DNA of 35,842 bases, taken from positions 1 through 35,842 of the forward strand of contig JADFSZ010000002.1 of NCBI GenBank assembly GCA_022560555.1, read 5' to 3'. The position numbers and the translations under genes are program-made. The DNA is from JADFSZ01 sp022560555 [NCBI: PVC group bacterium]. GTDB lineage: Bacteria > GCA-001730085 > JADFSZ01. Below the pieces are notes generated by a model. That model saw only the letters and a list, made by a program, of their open reading frames with translations, had not been told where the DNA came from and ran no database searches. Below are positions 1 through 10,331 of the stretch, in pieces. Each line of letters opens with the position of its first letter. Within the stretch, counting starts at the first letter, position 1.

Positions 1-13
1 TCATGATTTCCAA

Positions 14-339
14 TTATTCGGAAACAACCTTATAAACGATTTCCCCCGGCCTTGTCAAGCCCAATTCCTCACGTGCTATCTTCTCAATAACGAAACTATC
101 AGTTTCGAGGAGTTCAATCTCTCGTCGAATGTCCGCGTTTTGGCCGTGGATTTTCCCAATCTGAAGATTCAAACTGTGCTTTTCTTCCCGCAATTCATGT
201 GTTCTGGTAAAAATCGGAATAAATAAGTATCCCAACAAAAATAAAATGAACACACCGCTCAAAATAAGAACCGAAGGACGAACGGCTTCTTTTTTTCTTT
301 TTCTTTTCAGAACATATTGTCTTTTATTGAATATTCCCA

Positions 340-340
<1 letters not shown>
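14..340 (-). CDS. ftsB: FtsB/DivIC-family septum formation initiator
   Basis: This is a small bitopic cell-division protein of 108 residues. A basic N-terminus (KRKRKK) is followed by one membrane segment at about residues 25-45, a coiled coil at about 47-82, and the C-terminal IAREELGLTRPGEIVYKV segment typical of FtsB/DivIC. By family knowledge it bridges FtsL and FtsQ in the divisome and faces the periplasm. I chose ATG at 340, whose A is the last base of the eno stop codon (TTGATG). The in-frame TTG one codon upstream is a less likely start. The gene is translationally coupled to eno, a neighbour arrangement seen in many bacteria. FtsB and DivIC cannot be separated on sequence this short. 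Confidence 0.85.
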
Positions 341-1665
<1,325 letters not shown>

Positions 1666-1728
1666 TTACATTCGTAAAACACAGCTATCCTTCGTTATTT
1701 TATATGATAATCCGAAATCCTGCTAGGC

Positions 1729-2955
1729 CTATTCTGATTTTGGAAGATTGACAGAGTTGTCAATCGGGAGATGTTCTCGAATATATTTTCGTTCACGCCT
1801 TTCATCGATCCGCTCGTAAATATCCACATGTCCCTGCCGTTCCTCACGCCAAAGATAAAGGCGGGGAATGTTCCGGCCTAAAGAACATAAAATCTCATAG
1901 GAAATAGTGCCGGTCCACTTGGCCATTGTGTGAGCGCTAATTTCACAAGCCCCCTGAGTTCCCATAAGAACAACCTCATCTCCGACAGCCGCAGCCGGAA
2001 TATCCGTAAGGTCTAAAACGATCTGATCCATACATACGCGGCCAATCACCGGCGCCTTTCGGCTATGAATAAGGGCATACCCTTTGTTCGAAAGGCAACG
2101 GAAGTAACCTAAACCATATCCAACCGGAATGATACCGATTTTGGTCCTTCTTTTTGTACGAAAAGTTTGTCCATAGCTGATATCCTTCTCGGGTAAGACA
2201 TCTTTAATAACCAGGACACGGCTTTTATAGGACATAGCCGGAATGAGATTCAGCTGATTTTTAATTCTCTCAGATGGAACATATCCATAGAGAGCCAAAC
2301 CGGGACGTACCATGTTATAGTGACAGGCGGGAAAGTCCAGCATGGCAGCGCTATTGCAAACATGGGTAAAAATATTTTTACCCATAGGTACATTTTTAAG
2401 AATTTTTTCAAAACGTTTGATTTGTTCAAAAAGGAAAGAACGATCCACTTCATCCGCTGTTGAAAAATGAGTATAAACTCCATCGATTTTTAAATAAGGC
2501 ATCTTTACTATTTCCTTAAGCACATCTTTCGCTTCATCACAATTGATGCCCAATCGTCCCATCCCTGTATCAATTTTGATGTGAATTTTAATGATTTGAC
2601 GGCGCTTGGACGCTTTGTCAGATAAATGGCGCGCCCAATCTATGGAATGGACCGTGGGAATCAGATTGTACTCAAGAATCGAATCAAGATCATCCGTGAG
2701 AAGACCTCCCATAACAAGAATCTCGCCGAAATGCCCCAGATTTCGTATGGCAATGCCCTCTTCAACATTATTCACTGCGAAAAAGCTCACGCCTTCCTTA
2801 GCCAAAATGCGCGCGATTTCACACGCGCCGTGGCCATAAGCATCAGATTTAACAACGGGGAGAACACAAACATCTCTTCCCACATAATTTTTAATCTCAT
2901 GGAAATTATGCACAATGGCATTAAGATTTATTTCCACCCAGGTATTAACCGACAT
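1729..2955 (-). CDS. alr: Alanine racemase
   Basis: This PLP enzyme makes D-alanine for peptidoglycan. The PLP lysine is Lys36 in VVKSDAYGHG. The second catalytic base is the tyrosine of DISYGQTFR near residue 265, and GRVCMDQIVLDLTD is the usual C-terminal domain motif. At 408 residues it is longer than the common 360-380. The excess is a charged tail of about 35 residues after the barrel and beta domain (WREERQG to PKSE) of unknown role. ATG at 2955 lies 30 nt after the rsmI stop, so co-transcription with rsmI is likely. A role in catabolic alanine use cannot be excluded, but a single copy next to cell-wall and division genes fits biosynthesis. Confidence 0.96.
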   Translation of the reverse strand: MSVNTWVEINLNAIVHNFHEIKNYVGRDVCVLPVVKSDAYGHGACEIARILAKEGVSFFAVNNVEEGIAIRNLGHFGEILVMGGLLTDDLDSILEYNLIPTVHSIDWARHLSDKASKRRQIIKIHIKIDTGMGRLGINCDEAKDVLKEIVKMPYLKIDGVYTHFSTADEVDRSFLFEQIKRFEKILKNVPMGKNIFTHVCNSAAMLDFPACHYNMVRPGLALYGYVPSERIKNQLNLIPAMSYKSRVLVIKDVLPEKDISYGQTFRTKRRTKIGIIPVGYGLGYFRCLSNKGYALIHSRKAPVIGRVCMDQIVLDLTDIPAAAVGDEVVLMGTQGACEISAHTMAKWTGTISYEILCSLGRNIPRLYLWREERQGHVDIYERIDERRERKYIREHLPIDNSVNLPKSE

Positions 2956-2985
2956 AAATTGGACCCATTCACCATTTATGGAAAA

Positions 2986-3639
2986 TTAGAACAGTACGAC
3001 AATTTCTCCTCGAGGAGGATTGTCCTGAAAATGATTATAAACGCTGCCGACATTGCCGCGGAAGATTTCTTCAAACTTTTTCGTAAGCTCCCGCGAGACA
3101 ACCACATCCACACCCGAATTTATTGTATTCAAGAGTTCAAGTAAAGTCAACAAACGATGTGGAGATTCATAAATTATTTTCGTATAGGGGCATTGGATCA
3201 GTTCTTGAAGCATCTTTTTCCTTTTCCCCTTTTTCACCGGAAGAAACCCAACAAACAAAAACTTATCCGTGGGACACCCCGACGTGACAAGCGCGGCTAT
3301 ACACGCAGTGGCCCCCGGGATCGGAATAACTGAAATGTTTTCCTCAATAGCCTTTCGGATGAGATAAAACCCGGGATCGGAAACCCCCGGGGTTCCTGAA
3401 TCAGTTACCAAAGCAAGGGTTAGGCCTTCTTTTAATTTTTCAATCAATTGCGATGTCCGTTTAACCTTGTTATGCTCGTGATAGGATATCATCGGGGTAT
3501 GAATTTGATAATGGCTAAGAAGTTTTTTGGTGTGCCGGGTATCTTCGGCCGCGATCAAAGACGCTTCCCCCAAAATTCTTATGGCACGTAAGGTAATGTC
3601 TTCCAAGTTACCGATCGGGGTGCTTACAACATACAGCAT
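2986..3639 (-). CDS. rsmI: 16S rRNA (cytidine1402-2'-O)-methyltransferase, short form
   Basis: RsmI uses SAM to 2'-O-methylate C1402 of 16S rRNA in the decoding centre. The tetrapyrrole-methylase fold is evident: VVSTPIGNLEDITLRA at the N-terminus, AEDTRHTKKLL near 30-40, the glycine-rich VTDSGTPGVSDPGF loop near 77-92, and PGATACIAALVTSGCPTDKFLFVGFLP near 107-133. The protein ends at GEIVVLF after 217 residues, whereas many RsmI proteins run to 270-290 with a small extra C-terminal domain. The stop is only 30 nt from alr, so there is no room for a lost tail and the short form looks natural. ATG at 3639 gives a family-typical N-terminus. Confidence 0.93.
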   Translation of the reverse strand: MLYVVSTPIGNLEDITLRAIRILGEASLIAAEDTRHTKKLLSHYQIHTPMISYHEHNKVKRTSQLIEKLKEGLTLALVTDSGTPGVSDPGFYLIRKAIEENISVIPIPGATACIAALVTSGCPTDKFLFVGFLPVKKGKRKKMLQELIQCPYTKIIYESPHRLLTLLELLNTINSGVDVVVSRELTKKFEEIFRGNVGSVYNHFQDNPPRGEIVVLF

Positions 3640-3682
3640 GCGGGTCTACCTCATCTTAGGTTAAAACGGGGTGTGTTCCTTT

Positions 3683-4474
3683 TCACTGGTTTAATACCGG
3701 AAACGTTTTTCGAAAAGCCCGAAGTTTTTTTAAAGAAATTGTAACGGAAAGAGTTCCTTCGCGTACCGGAAGCCGTTTCATAACGGATCCGTCAAAAGAG
3801 ATGATACATGTTTCTCCGCACCTGGCTTCATTCCCTTTGCCCCCCGTTTGATTACAAGCGCAAAAATAGACTTGATTTTCTATGGCCCGGGCTCGAGTCA
3901 GGTATCGCCACGCGATTGATCCTGTTTTGGTTCTGAAGGATGAGGGTAAAAAAATAATTTCGGCTCCTTTACGGACTAAGCGGCGAAAATACTCAGGATA
4001 GCGCAAATCAACACATATCCCCAATCCAATACGAATGCCGTCCAAAACCACGATTCCGTCTCTCACGCCTTTCGATGTATGCCGGGATTCATCTATAATA
4101 AAATCTTTTCGTTTAACAATGTACCAATACTTTTTGTGATAGGCATGGACCACACGCCCCCCACGATGGATCACCAGGGTTGTGTTTGTTGGTTTTTGTT
4201 TTCGAGAACGCCTTAACAGTAAACTTCCTAAAATCAAATGAACCTTGTTTTTCCGCGCAAATTCTTGAAACCATTTTATCCACGGAGAATTCCGTTCTAC
4301 CATGTTTTTTTCCGTGAATGTCCCAAAATAGAGAAAAGTCTCAGGCAAACAAATGATTTCCGGCCGGTCGATCATCGCTCTATTCAATAGACGGCATGTT
4401 TTTTTAAAATTATTTTCCGGATGTGATGATGCGGTCAATTGAATGAGAGTAATTCGGACAGTTTCTTTCGGCAT
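3683..4474 (-). CDS. Carbon-nitrogen hydrolase (nitrilase superfamily, Nit2-like)
   Basis: This is a 263-residue amidase of the nitrilase superfamily. The Glu-Lys-Cys catalytic triad is visible: Glu45 in CLPETFL, Lys114 in AYHKKY, and Cys154 in GLGICVDLRYPEYFR. Conserved GAEIIFLPSSFRTKTGSIAW and RAIENQVYFCACNQTGG follow. The nearest described groups are Nit1/Nit2-type deaminated glutathione and omega-amidases; the exact substrate cannot be read from sequence. There is no signal peptide, so it should be cytosolic. It sits in the housekeeping run between a DUF3006-like gene and rsmI with short gaps, consistent with one transcript. Start is ATG at 4474. Confidence 0.88.
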   Translation of the reverse strand: MPKETVRITLIQLTASSHPENNFKKTCRLLNRAMIDRPEIICLPETFLYFGTFTEKNMVERNSPWIKWFQEFARKNKVHLILGSLLLRRSRKQKPTNTTLVIHRGGRVVHAYHKKYWYIVKRKDFIIDESRHTSKGVRDGIVVLDGIRIGLGICVDLRYPEYFRRLVRKGAEIIFLPSSFRTKTGSIAWRYLTRARAIENQVYFCACNQTGGKGNEARCGETCIISFDGSVMKRLPVREGTLSVTISLKKLRAFRKTFPVLNQ

Positions 4475-4498
4475 TGTATCTATTTATGTTATTCCTAA

Positions 4499-4726
4499 TT
4501 ATTTTTTCCTGAGAATCTTATCAAGGAGGGATCGTGCTTCTTTTTTACGCGCTTTCGTGATTTTCTTCGTTTTTCTTGTTTTTTTAAGATAAAGCGTCAA
4601 CACATCACCTTCTTTCGCGCCAGACGGCAAAAGCCACGAGGGCAATATCACCTTAAAGGCTCGCCCATGAATTTCCAAAATGGCCCGATCCTTTTCTACG
4701 CGATCCAATATCACTTTTGTAATCAT
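4499..4726 (-). CDS. Small DUF3006-like protein
   Basis: This 75-residue basic protein starts VILDRVEKDRAILEIHG and continues with LPSWLLPSGAKEGDVLTL. That layout matches the short beta-barrel-like DUF3006 family: a DRxE-xxxAxLE opening followed by LPxGxxEGDVL. The C-terminal 25 residues are very rich in lysine and arginine. The family has no established function; members often sit beside metallo-beta-lactamase or ComEC-type genes, and a ComEA-like and an MBL gene do occur elsewhere in this window. It begins 3 nt after the stop of the TPR membrane protein, so the two are probably co-translated. Confidence 0.7.
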   Translation of the reverse strand: MITKVILDRVEKDRAILEIHGRAFKVILPSWLLPSGAKEGDVLTLYLKKTRKTKKITKARKKEARSLLDKILRKK

Positions 4727-4729
4727 TGA

Positions 4730-5284
4730 TTATTTAGTTGTCGTTAATTTAATGGCTTGTTTTTTTATAGAATTTAAAAGCTCATGTATCTCTTCCGCCC
4801 ACTTATCTCCGCCGGGAAGCGACAGACATTTGTTGAAATGCTTGTCGGCAAGCTTGGGATTATTTTCTTCACAGGCGATTTTTCCTAATTGAAAATAGCA
4901 ATCCTGATCTCTCTTGTTTTCTCTAATAATTTGCTCAAAAACCATTCGGGCATCCATGCGCTCGCCTTGAAGATACAGGGCGAGGGCTTGACGGTATCGT
5001 TCCTCTGCTTTTTGGGAATACGGAGTCGGGGCCAAAGAAGTGTTGAGTGTGCAAATATCGATCAAGTTGTACAGCCACACCCAAAGAGCAAGAATACCAA
5101 ATCCAATCGCCAAAACTTTGTTGATGGGAGTGGGCATCCATCGAATGCTCCCTAACGCGAGAATGAAACAAACAAGAAACGTCCCAAAAAATGCGGCACC
5201 TCTTTTTGGATACCCTTTGAGCCAATGGCCTGTCCCGCAGACAAGCAAACTGCTTGTGAGAGCTATCATATCCCGCATTGCCAT
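4730..5284 (-). CDS. Membrane protein with C-terminal TPR-like repeats
   Basis: This is a 184-residue protein of no recognised family. Two or three hydrophobic segments lie in the N-terminal half (about 5-20, 29-48 and 57-76). A helical region of TPR character follows from about residue 90 to 170, with the pattern AEERYRQALALYLQGERMDARMVFEQII and a second unit around YFQLGKIACEENNPKLADKHF. The C-terminal part probably acts as a protein-binding arm anchored to the inner membrane. ATG at 5284 has an AGGA Shine-Dalgarno 5-6 nt upstream; another ATG two codons in is possible. It follows the O-antigen-ligase-like gene, which also ends in TPRs, so the two may work together. Confidence 0.7.
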   Translation of the reverse strand: MAMRDMIALTSSLLVCGTGHWLKGYPKRGAAFFGTFLVCFILALGSIRWMPTPINKVLAIGFGILALWVWLYNLIDICTLNTSLAPTPYSQKAEERYRQALALYLQGERMDARMVFEQIIRENKRDQDCYFQLGKIACEENNPKLADKHFNKCLSLPGGDKWAEEIHELLNSIKKQAIKLTTTK

Positions 5285-5317
5285 CCGATCCTGATTAGGG
5301 TTATCATGTTTACACTT

Positions 5318-7291
5318 TTAATGTATTTGTCCATACTGCCGCTCAATGTCATCACGGTATTTTATAAACTGAGGATTTTCTTCAAAGAACTTCGAATCGA
5401 TTTTGCGGATAAGGTCAACTTGTTCCTTCGCTTCGGGAATCATTTTCTTTTTCCAATAATACATAGCAAGATTCATTCGGGTTCCCGCGTGCAATGGATT
5501 AATCTTGCTTGCCGTTTGATAAATCTCGTACGCTCGATCTATTTGGCCGTCTAAGGTATAAACAGCCCCGAGATTGTTTAAGATAATCTCATAATACGGA
5601 TACAACTTCAAGGCTTTTTTATACTTTTCGATGGCTTTTTCGAAAGAATCATGCGCGGCCATGAGCCGATTTTCTTTTCGATATTTTTCCCCGTTTCGCT
5701 GATGAATTCTTCCCAGAAAAAATCCGATTTGTTCATCGGCAAAATACCATTCTTCAGCTTGATGAAGATCACGCAAAGCTGAATTCAAATTTTCTCGACG
5801 ATAATGGACGATCCCATCTTTTATATACCTGCTGCCGATCCAACGGCGCGGGACAACAGAAAAAGCATAAAGAAAAAGACAAACGGTGAGACACAAGATA
5901 AACATACGTCTAAAAATTTGTTTTGAAGACAATGAGATTCCCCATACATCATCGGATTTTTTGCCGGATCCCCAAATAGAATTTCCGGCCCAGATCATTC
6001 CGCCTGTTGCCCAAAACATCCAAGCCCCGGCCGGGACAGTCAGCAAAACATATCCGAATAATCCCTGGATCAGACACCCAACAAAAACGCCGCCAAAACA
6101 ATAAACATAAAATCGTTTGGCCCTGTCGCTCGATTTAAATAAAGCAAAAAGACTCCATCCCCAATGTCCGATAAGAAGCATAAAAACACCGATCCCCAAC
6201 ACACCCGTTTCGCTCATGATGTTAAGGTACTCATTGTGGGCTTTGACATACTTTATGCCTTTTCCGGTAAAGCCCCGTTCTTCTGTACTTCGAAACTTCA
6301 TGTGCTCCACCTTAAAATTACCGATACCATGACCCAGCAACGGAGCATCTTTGATAATGGATACAGTATCTTTCCACACAAGAAGTCTTGTTTTTCTCGC
6401 ATAATTGTCCGGATCAAAAATGGATATAAATCGATCTGTAAATCCCTGAACGCTCTCGGGCATGTTGTGCCGATAAGAACTTTTCTCATTGGAAACCAAC
6501 AGCACGACCGCAAACAATAGGACGAGAACCAGGGGGATCATCCGTAATAATCTTATCATCCATTTGCCAAGAGATTTGCCTCCCCAAACGACAATGAGCG
6601 TATAAACAAGGAAAATCCCTCCGAGAGAACCGAGCCAAACTCCACGGGTTTGTGCTACTAAGAGAAACAAGCCGCATACAAGCGCTACAAAACCAGCAAA
6701 GATTTTCATGGGACGAGTTGGGGCGAACATCATCCCGACTGAAATCAAAAACGGGGTCAGCATATATTCCGACGCATAATTATAATGTCCTAAAAGAGCC
6801 TTGTGTTCCGTTCTAGGTAAATCAAAATGAATCCCCTGATGAATCACAACATCATAGATAAATGTTCCCAGCCCACCGGCCATCATAGCTAAAATCAGCA
6901 TCTTAAGATGGGATTCCTTTTGAAAAGTTTCCGAAATGATGATGGCGAGCATAACAAACCCGAGAACGCTTCTTAAAACAAAAAGAGCCTCATACTTATT
7001 TACAGCCGGGATGAGCGAAAAAATATTTATACTCCCAAACAGTATCGCAAAAATATATCCTGCGTTTCTTTTAAGATATAAGCCTCCTAAAGCGAGGCCC
7101 CTTACAAGGAAGAAACTTGAGATGAGGCACAAAAACATTTGTATGCTTGTGCTTTTCGGCAAGCTATGAATATTGTCCGTAAAAGGAGAATGAATAAACG
7201 GGATGAAGAACGTCATCCCAAGAATGCTCCACCTAATGATTCTATCCCAAACAGGCGCCTGATTTTGCCCTACATGATTTTGATTCATCAT
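5318..7291 (-). CDS. O-antigen ligase/polymerase-like membrane protein with C-terminal TPRs
   Basis: This 657-residue protein has about 10-12 membrane segments up to residue 460. The Wzy_C/WaaL family signatures are AQTRGVWLG near 213-221, an extramembrane loop with RLLVWKDTVSIIKDAPLLGHGIGNF near 310-335, and KAHNEYLNIMSETGVLGIG near 356-374. After the last membrane segment a helical tail (about 490-650) carries TPR units such as YEIILNNLGAVYTLDGQIDRAYEIYQTASKINP. Relatives transfer or polymerise undecaprenyl-linked glycans in the periplasm, including O-antigen ligases and pilin O-oligosaccharyltransferases; which one applies here is open. Its ATG at 7291 overlaps the folC stop by 4 nt (ATGA). 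Confidence 0.85.
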   Translation of the reverse strand: MMNQNHVGQNQAPVWDRIIRWSILGMTFFIPFIHSPFTDNIHSLPKSTSIQMFLCLISSFFLVRGLALGGLYLKRNAGYIFAILFGSINIFSLIPAVNKYEALFVLRSVLGFVMLAIIISETFQKESHLKMLILAMMAGGLGTFIYDVVIHQGIHFDLPRTEHKALLGHYNYASEYMLTPFLISVGMMFAPTRPMKIFAGFVALVCGLFLLVAQTRGVWLGSLGGIFLVYTLIVVWGGKSLGKWMIRLLRMIPLVLVLLFAVVLLVSNEKSSYRHNMPESVQGFTDRFISIFDPDNYARKTRLLVWKDTVSIIKDAPLLGHGIGNFKVEHMKFRSTEERGFTGKGIKYVKAHNEYLNIMSETGVLGIGVFMLLIGHWGWSLFALFKSSDRAKRFYVYCFGGVFVGCLIQGLFGYVLLTVPAGAWMFWATGGMIWAGNSIWGSGKKSDDVWGISLSSKQIFRRMFILCLTVCLFLYAFSVVPRRWIGSRYIKDGIVHYRRENLNSALRDLHQAEEWYFADEQIGFFLGRIHQRNGEKYRKENRLMAAHDSFEKAIEKYKKALKLYPYYEIILNNLGAVYTLDGQIDRAYEIYQTASKINPLHAGTRMNLAMYYWKKKMIPEAKEQVDLIRKIDSKFFEENPQFIKYRDDIERQYGQIH

Positions 7292-8583
7292 GATGCCCTT
7301 TGAAATTTCTTGCTTGCGTGCTCCAACAGATAGATCGATCCCGTAACCAAGACAACATCTCTTTCAGGTTTTTGAAGGTTTTTTTTAGTTTCGGAGAACG
7401 CGGAGATAAAATCAGGATAAATTTTTACGGCTCGGCCAAGATTTTTAACCAAACCAGCCAGTCGATCAACGTGGCGAAATCGCGCCGTTTTTAGCCGCAC
7501 AATGGCAACTTGGCGCACCCTCGGAATAAGAATGCGGCACATGAGAGCCGCATGTTTGTCATCGAGAATAGACAGTATCAGATAGATATCTTTGTCGAAA
7601 AAGTAGCAATTGAGATTATCCTTGAGAACATGAAAAGCGGGAGCATTATGCGCGGCATCCAATACAACATAAGGATTTTTTGAAACAATCTCAAATCGAC
7701 AGGGCCACCGGGTGTGTTTCAGCCCTTGACGCATCCGATGGACTTGTATGGGAAAATGGTCCCGCAAAACATGGAGCGATGTTATGGCGGCGGCTAAATT
7801 ATCCCGCTGATGAAGCCCCAGAAGCGGGACCGTAAAGTTCTCATAGAGACTTCCATTCGCCTTAACCGAAATCTTCTTTTGGGCGTGACAAGTCCGGTGA
7901 CTTTGAAAAAGGACGCCCCAAAGGGGCGCTCTTTGTTTTTCGCAAGTTTTTTTCAAAACAAGAAGGGCCTCTTTTTTTGTTTCTCCGCTAATGCAGGGGA
8001 TACGATTTTTGACAATCCCGGCCTTTTCTCCGGCAATCTTACGGATATTATCTCCGAGCCAATACGTATGGTCCTTGGCAATATTCGTGATCACGGTGAC
8101 TAAAGGCCTAATGACGTTCGTCGCGTCCAGACGTCCTCCCATTCCAACTTCCATAATAGCAATATCAACCTTCATTTTTTCAAAATACATGAATGCGATA
8201 GCCGTTACAGCTTCAAAAAAAGTCATTGAAACCCCGGGGGGAAGATTTCGAGATAATTTTTTAACCTCCTCGGCTAGACCAGAAAGGGCCTTTTCGGATA
8301 TCGTCTTTTCAATTTGAAGGGGGTTAATAATTTTTATTCTTTCGGCAAGCTGACAGATATGAGGCGATGTGTAGAGACCCACTTTGAGATCGTGCGCCGC
8401 TAACATCCGAGCTATCATGGATGCCGTTGATCCTTTGCCGTTTGTTCCCGCGATATGAATCGTCTTATAAGCGTTTTGAGGGAAACCCGCCGCGGCAAGG
8501 AGAGTTTCCATGTTAGATAAGCCGAATTTGATACCAAATAAAGTTAAGGACTGCAGATATTTTTGAGTACAAACAGCTGCCAT
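7288..8583 (-). CDS. folC: Bifunctional folylpolyglutamate synthase / dihydrofolate synthase
   Basis: FolC adds glutamate to dihydropteroate and folates (ATP-dependent Mur-ligase fold). Motifs are the P-loop GTNGKGSTASMIARML at about 47-62, LYTSPHICQLAERIKI near 74-90, and EVGMGGRLDATNVIRPLVTVITNIAKDH near 145-172. In the C-terminal domain VVLDAAHNAPAFHVL is the usual VLDGAHN motif. At 431 residues it is of normal length. ATG at 8583 lacks a visible Shine-Dalgarno, but no better start precedes the P-loop. The gene follows accD, a common pairing in bacteria (accD-folC), and its stop overlaps the next start. Confidence 0.95.
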   Translation of the reverse strand: MAAVCTQKYLQSLTLFGIKFGLSNMETLLAAAGFPQNAYKTIHIAGTNGKGSTASMIARMLAAHDLKVGLYTSPHICQLAERIKIINPLQIEKTISEKALSGLAEEVKKLSRNLPPGVSMTFFEAVTAIAFMYFEKMKVDIAIMEVGMGGRLDATNVIRPLVTVITNIAKDHTYWLGDNIRKIAGEKAGIVKNRIPCISGETKKEALLVLKKTCEKQRAPLWGVLFQSHRTCHAQKKISVKANGSLYENFTVPLLGLHQRDNLAAAITSLHVLRDHFPIQVHRMRQGLKHTRWPCRFEIVSKNPYVVLDAAHNAPAFHVLKDNLNCYFFDKDIYLILSILDDKHAALMCRILIPRVRQVAIVRLKTARFRHVDRLAGLVKNLGRAVKIYPDFISAFSETKKNLQKPERDVVLVTGSIYLLEHASKKFQRAS

Positions 8584-8626
8584 AAGAGGAAGGCCGGTTT
8601 TTCTTACTACCAGGGTTATAAATAGC

Positions 8627-9463
8627 TTAGGGGCTTAAATAATCAAGCAACGAGGCGATTCGGGCTTTTAATTCGGACCTCTCGACAATAATATCAATCA
8701 TGCCGTGTTCTAAAAGAAATTCTGATCGTTGAAACCCTTCCGGGAGTTTTTGCCGTATGGTCTGTTCAATCACGCGGGGGCCGGTAAATCCTATGAGGGC
8801 CTTCGGCTCGGCAACAATCACATCTCCTACGGACGCAAAACTGGCCATCACGCCGGCCATCGTAGGATTTGTCAAAATAGATATAAAAGGCAGATTCGCT
8901 TGGCGTAGGAGCCCTAAAGCCGCGCAGGTTTTCGCCATCTGCATCAAAGAATACAAGCCTTCATACATACGCGCTCCACCACCTGATCCCGAGATAATCA
9001 GAACCGGACGTCGTTCATCGATAGCTTTTTCGATCATACGTGTCAACTTTTCTCCCACAACAGATCCCATGCTGCCCATAATAAAGTTGGAATCTGTAAC
9101 CCCAATGCGAACACCATAACCCAGAACTTTCCCGCTTCCGGTAATAACGGCATCATCCAGACCGGTTTTTTTCTGATCGGCCTTTAACTTTTCCTTATAG
9201 GGCTTTGTCCCCGTGAAATTCAGAGGATCGTTCGCGCGCAACCTCCATGGATCCTCACAAAATGTCCCTTTATCAATCAAGTAATCGATTCTTCTCTGAG
9301 CGGTCAACGGGATATGGTGTCCGCATTCCGGACAGACGTATAACGTTTCCTCAAGCTTTTTTGTATAGATGAGTTTTCCGCAACCGGTACATTTTGACCA
9401 AATGCCTTCGGGCATACTACGTTTTTTTGTCAATTTCCAACGAGGGAAACCAAACCAACTCAT
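8627..9463 (-). CDS. accD: Acetyl-CoA carboxylase carboxyltransferase subunit beta
   Basis: AccD pairs with AccA to transfer the carboxyl group from biotin to acetyl-CoA, the first step of fatty acid synthesis. The N-terminal zinc ribbon has Cys25, Cys28, Cys44 and Cys47 (CTGC and CPEC). The crotonase-like core contains KTGLDDAVITGSGKV, FNIMGSMGSVVGEK-like sequence, the oxyanion segment SGSGGGARMYEGLYSLMQMAK, and TNPTMAGVMASFASVGDV. The length of 278 is typical. ATG at 9463 overlaps the upstream gene's stop by 4 nt and has a GAGGAG Shine-Dalgarno. accA is not in this window. Confidence 0.97.
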   Translation of the reverse strand: MSWFGFPRWKLTKKRSMPEGIWSKCTGCGKLIYTKKLEETLYVCPECGHHIPLTAQRRIDYLIDKGTFCEDPWRLRANDPLNFTGTKPYKEKLKADQKKTGLDDAVITGSGKVLGYGVRIGVTDSNFIMGSMGSVVGEKLTRMIEKAIDERRPVLIISGSGGGARMYEGLYSLMQMAKTCAALGLLRQANLPFISILTNPTMAGVMASFASVGDVIVAEPKALIGFTGPRVIEQTIRQKLPEGFQRSEFLLEHGMIDIIVERSELKARIASLLDYLSP

Positions 9464-10296
9464 ATCTGCTCCTCTAATACCCGCACCGCCCCATAGCCTC
9501 CGACAGACGTCCCATCCGCTTCTAGTTCTATACAGCGGCTGACACGGTCCTGAAAAGTGGCGTTCATTGAAACATGCGGATATCCATTTTGCATGACAAC
9601 ATCATGATTGACGGCAAGAGCCCGTTTAGAATCATTGCATTCCTGTGACAAATGGACCAAAAACACATAATAAAGTTCTTTATGTAAAACTTTTTCAATG
9701 ATATGAGCGCACTCCTCATTCGAAAGGTGGCCAAAATTCCCCATGATCCTCTTTTTGAGATAACTCGGCCGTTTTGACTTCGCCAGCAACTCAACATCGT
9801 GATTAGATTCTATCACAAGAATATTCACATTGAGAAGATTTTCAAGAACGGTCGGAGTCAAACATCCCAAATCTAAGGCAATCCCGATTTTACAGCTTTC
9901 AGTTTGAATTCTGAATCCGACAGGGTCCGTACTGTCATGCATAACGGAGAAAGGCTTTATCGTAAAATCTCCGATCGTAAATTCTTTAAGTGTTTCAAAA
10001 ATTTGAAAACTTTTATGGTTTCGACTTTTTCTGTTGATCGCTTTATGTGTGAGGCGGCTCGTATATATGACAGGAGCATCTGTGCTTGACATATCTTTGA
10101 GGGCCCTGATATGATCCATATGCTCATGCGTAATCAGGATCGCGTCTATGGACTCCCACTCGACAGAAATGGCCTTTAAGCGGTTTTTCAGCTCTTTGAG
10201 GGGCAATCCCGCGTCCACAAGCACATGCGTTTTTCCAACTGATACATAAATCGCATTGCCCTTGCTCCCACTCGCCAAAACACAAAATTTTAACAT
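9460..10296 (-). CDS. WalJ/YycJ-like metallo-beta-lactamase-fold hydrolase
   Basis: The protein opens MLKFCVLASGSKGNAIYV, the hallmark of the YycJ/WalJ branch of MBL-fold proteins, which are thought to be nucleases or phosphodiesterases linked to DNA metabolism. The metal-binding motif HEHMDH gives His57, His59, Asp61 and His62. Further ligands are His in SVMHDSTDPVGF, Asp in GIALDLGCLT, and the final HLSQECND segment. An extra C-terminal strand set (after HVSMNATF) extends it slightly beyond the family norm. GTG at 10299 directly precedes ATG at 10296 (GTGATG); I chose ATG, with AGGA about 10-12 nt upstream, but GTG is possible. Confidence 0.88.
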   Translation of the reverse strand: MLKFCVLASGSKGNAIYVSVGKTHVLVDAGLPLKELKNRLKAISVEWESIDAILITHEHMDHIRALKDMSSTDAPVIYTSRLTHKAINRKSRNHKSFQIFETLKEFTIGDFTIKPFSVMHDSTDPVGFRIQTESCKIGIALDLGCLTPTVLENLLNVNILVIESNHDVELLAKSKRPSYLKKRIMGNFGHLSNEECAHIIEKVLHKELYYVFLVHLSQECNDSKRALAVNHDVVMQNGYPHVSMNATFQDRVSRCIELEADGTSVGGYGAVRVLEEQI

Positions 10297-10331
10297 CACT
10301 GGTTCATCCTACGCGTTGTGCAGCTCTCGTA

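Noticed and set aside
1-13. ATG on the minus strand at 4-2, possibly the start of the gene after ftsB
   Set aside because: Only four bases of it would lie in the window and no clear Shine-Dalgarno supports it.
2986-3639. Truncation of rsmI by a frameshift
   Set aside because: The 30 nt after the stop cannot encode the missing domain in any frame before alr begins, and short RsmI proteins exist.
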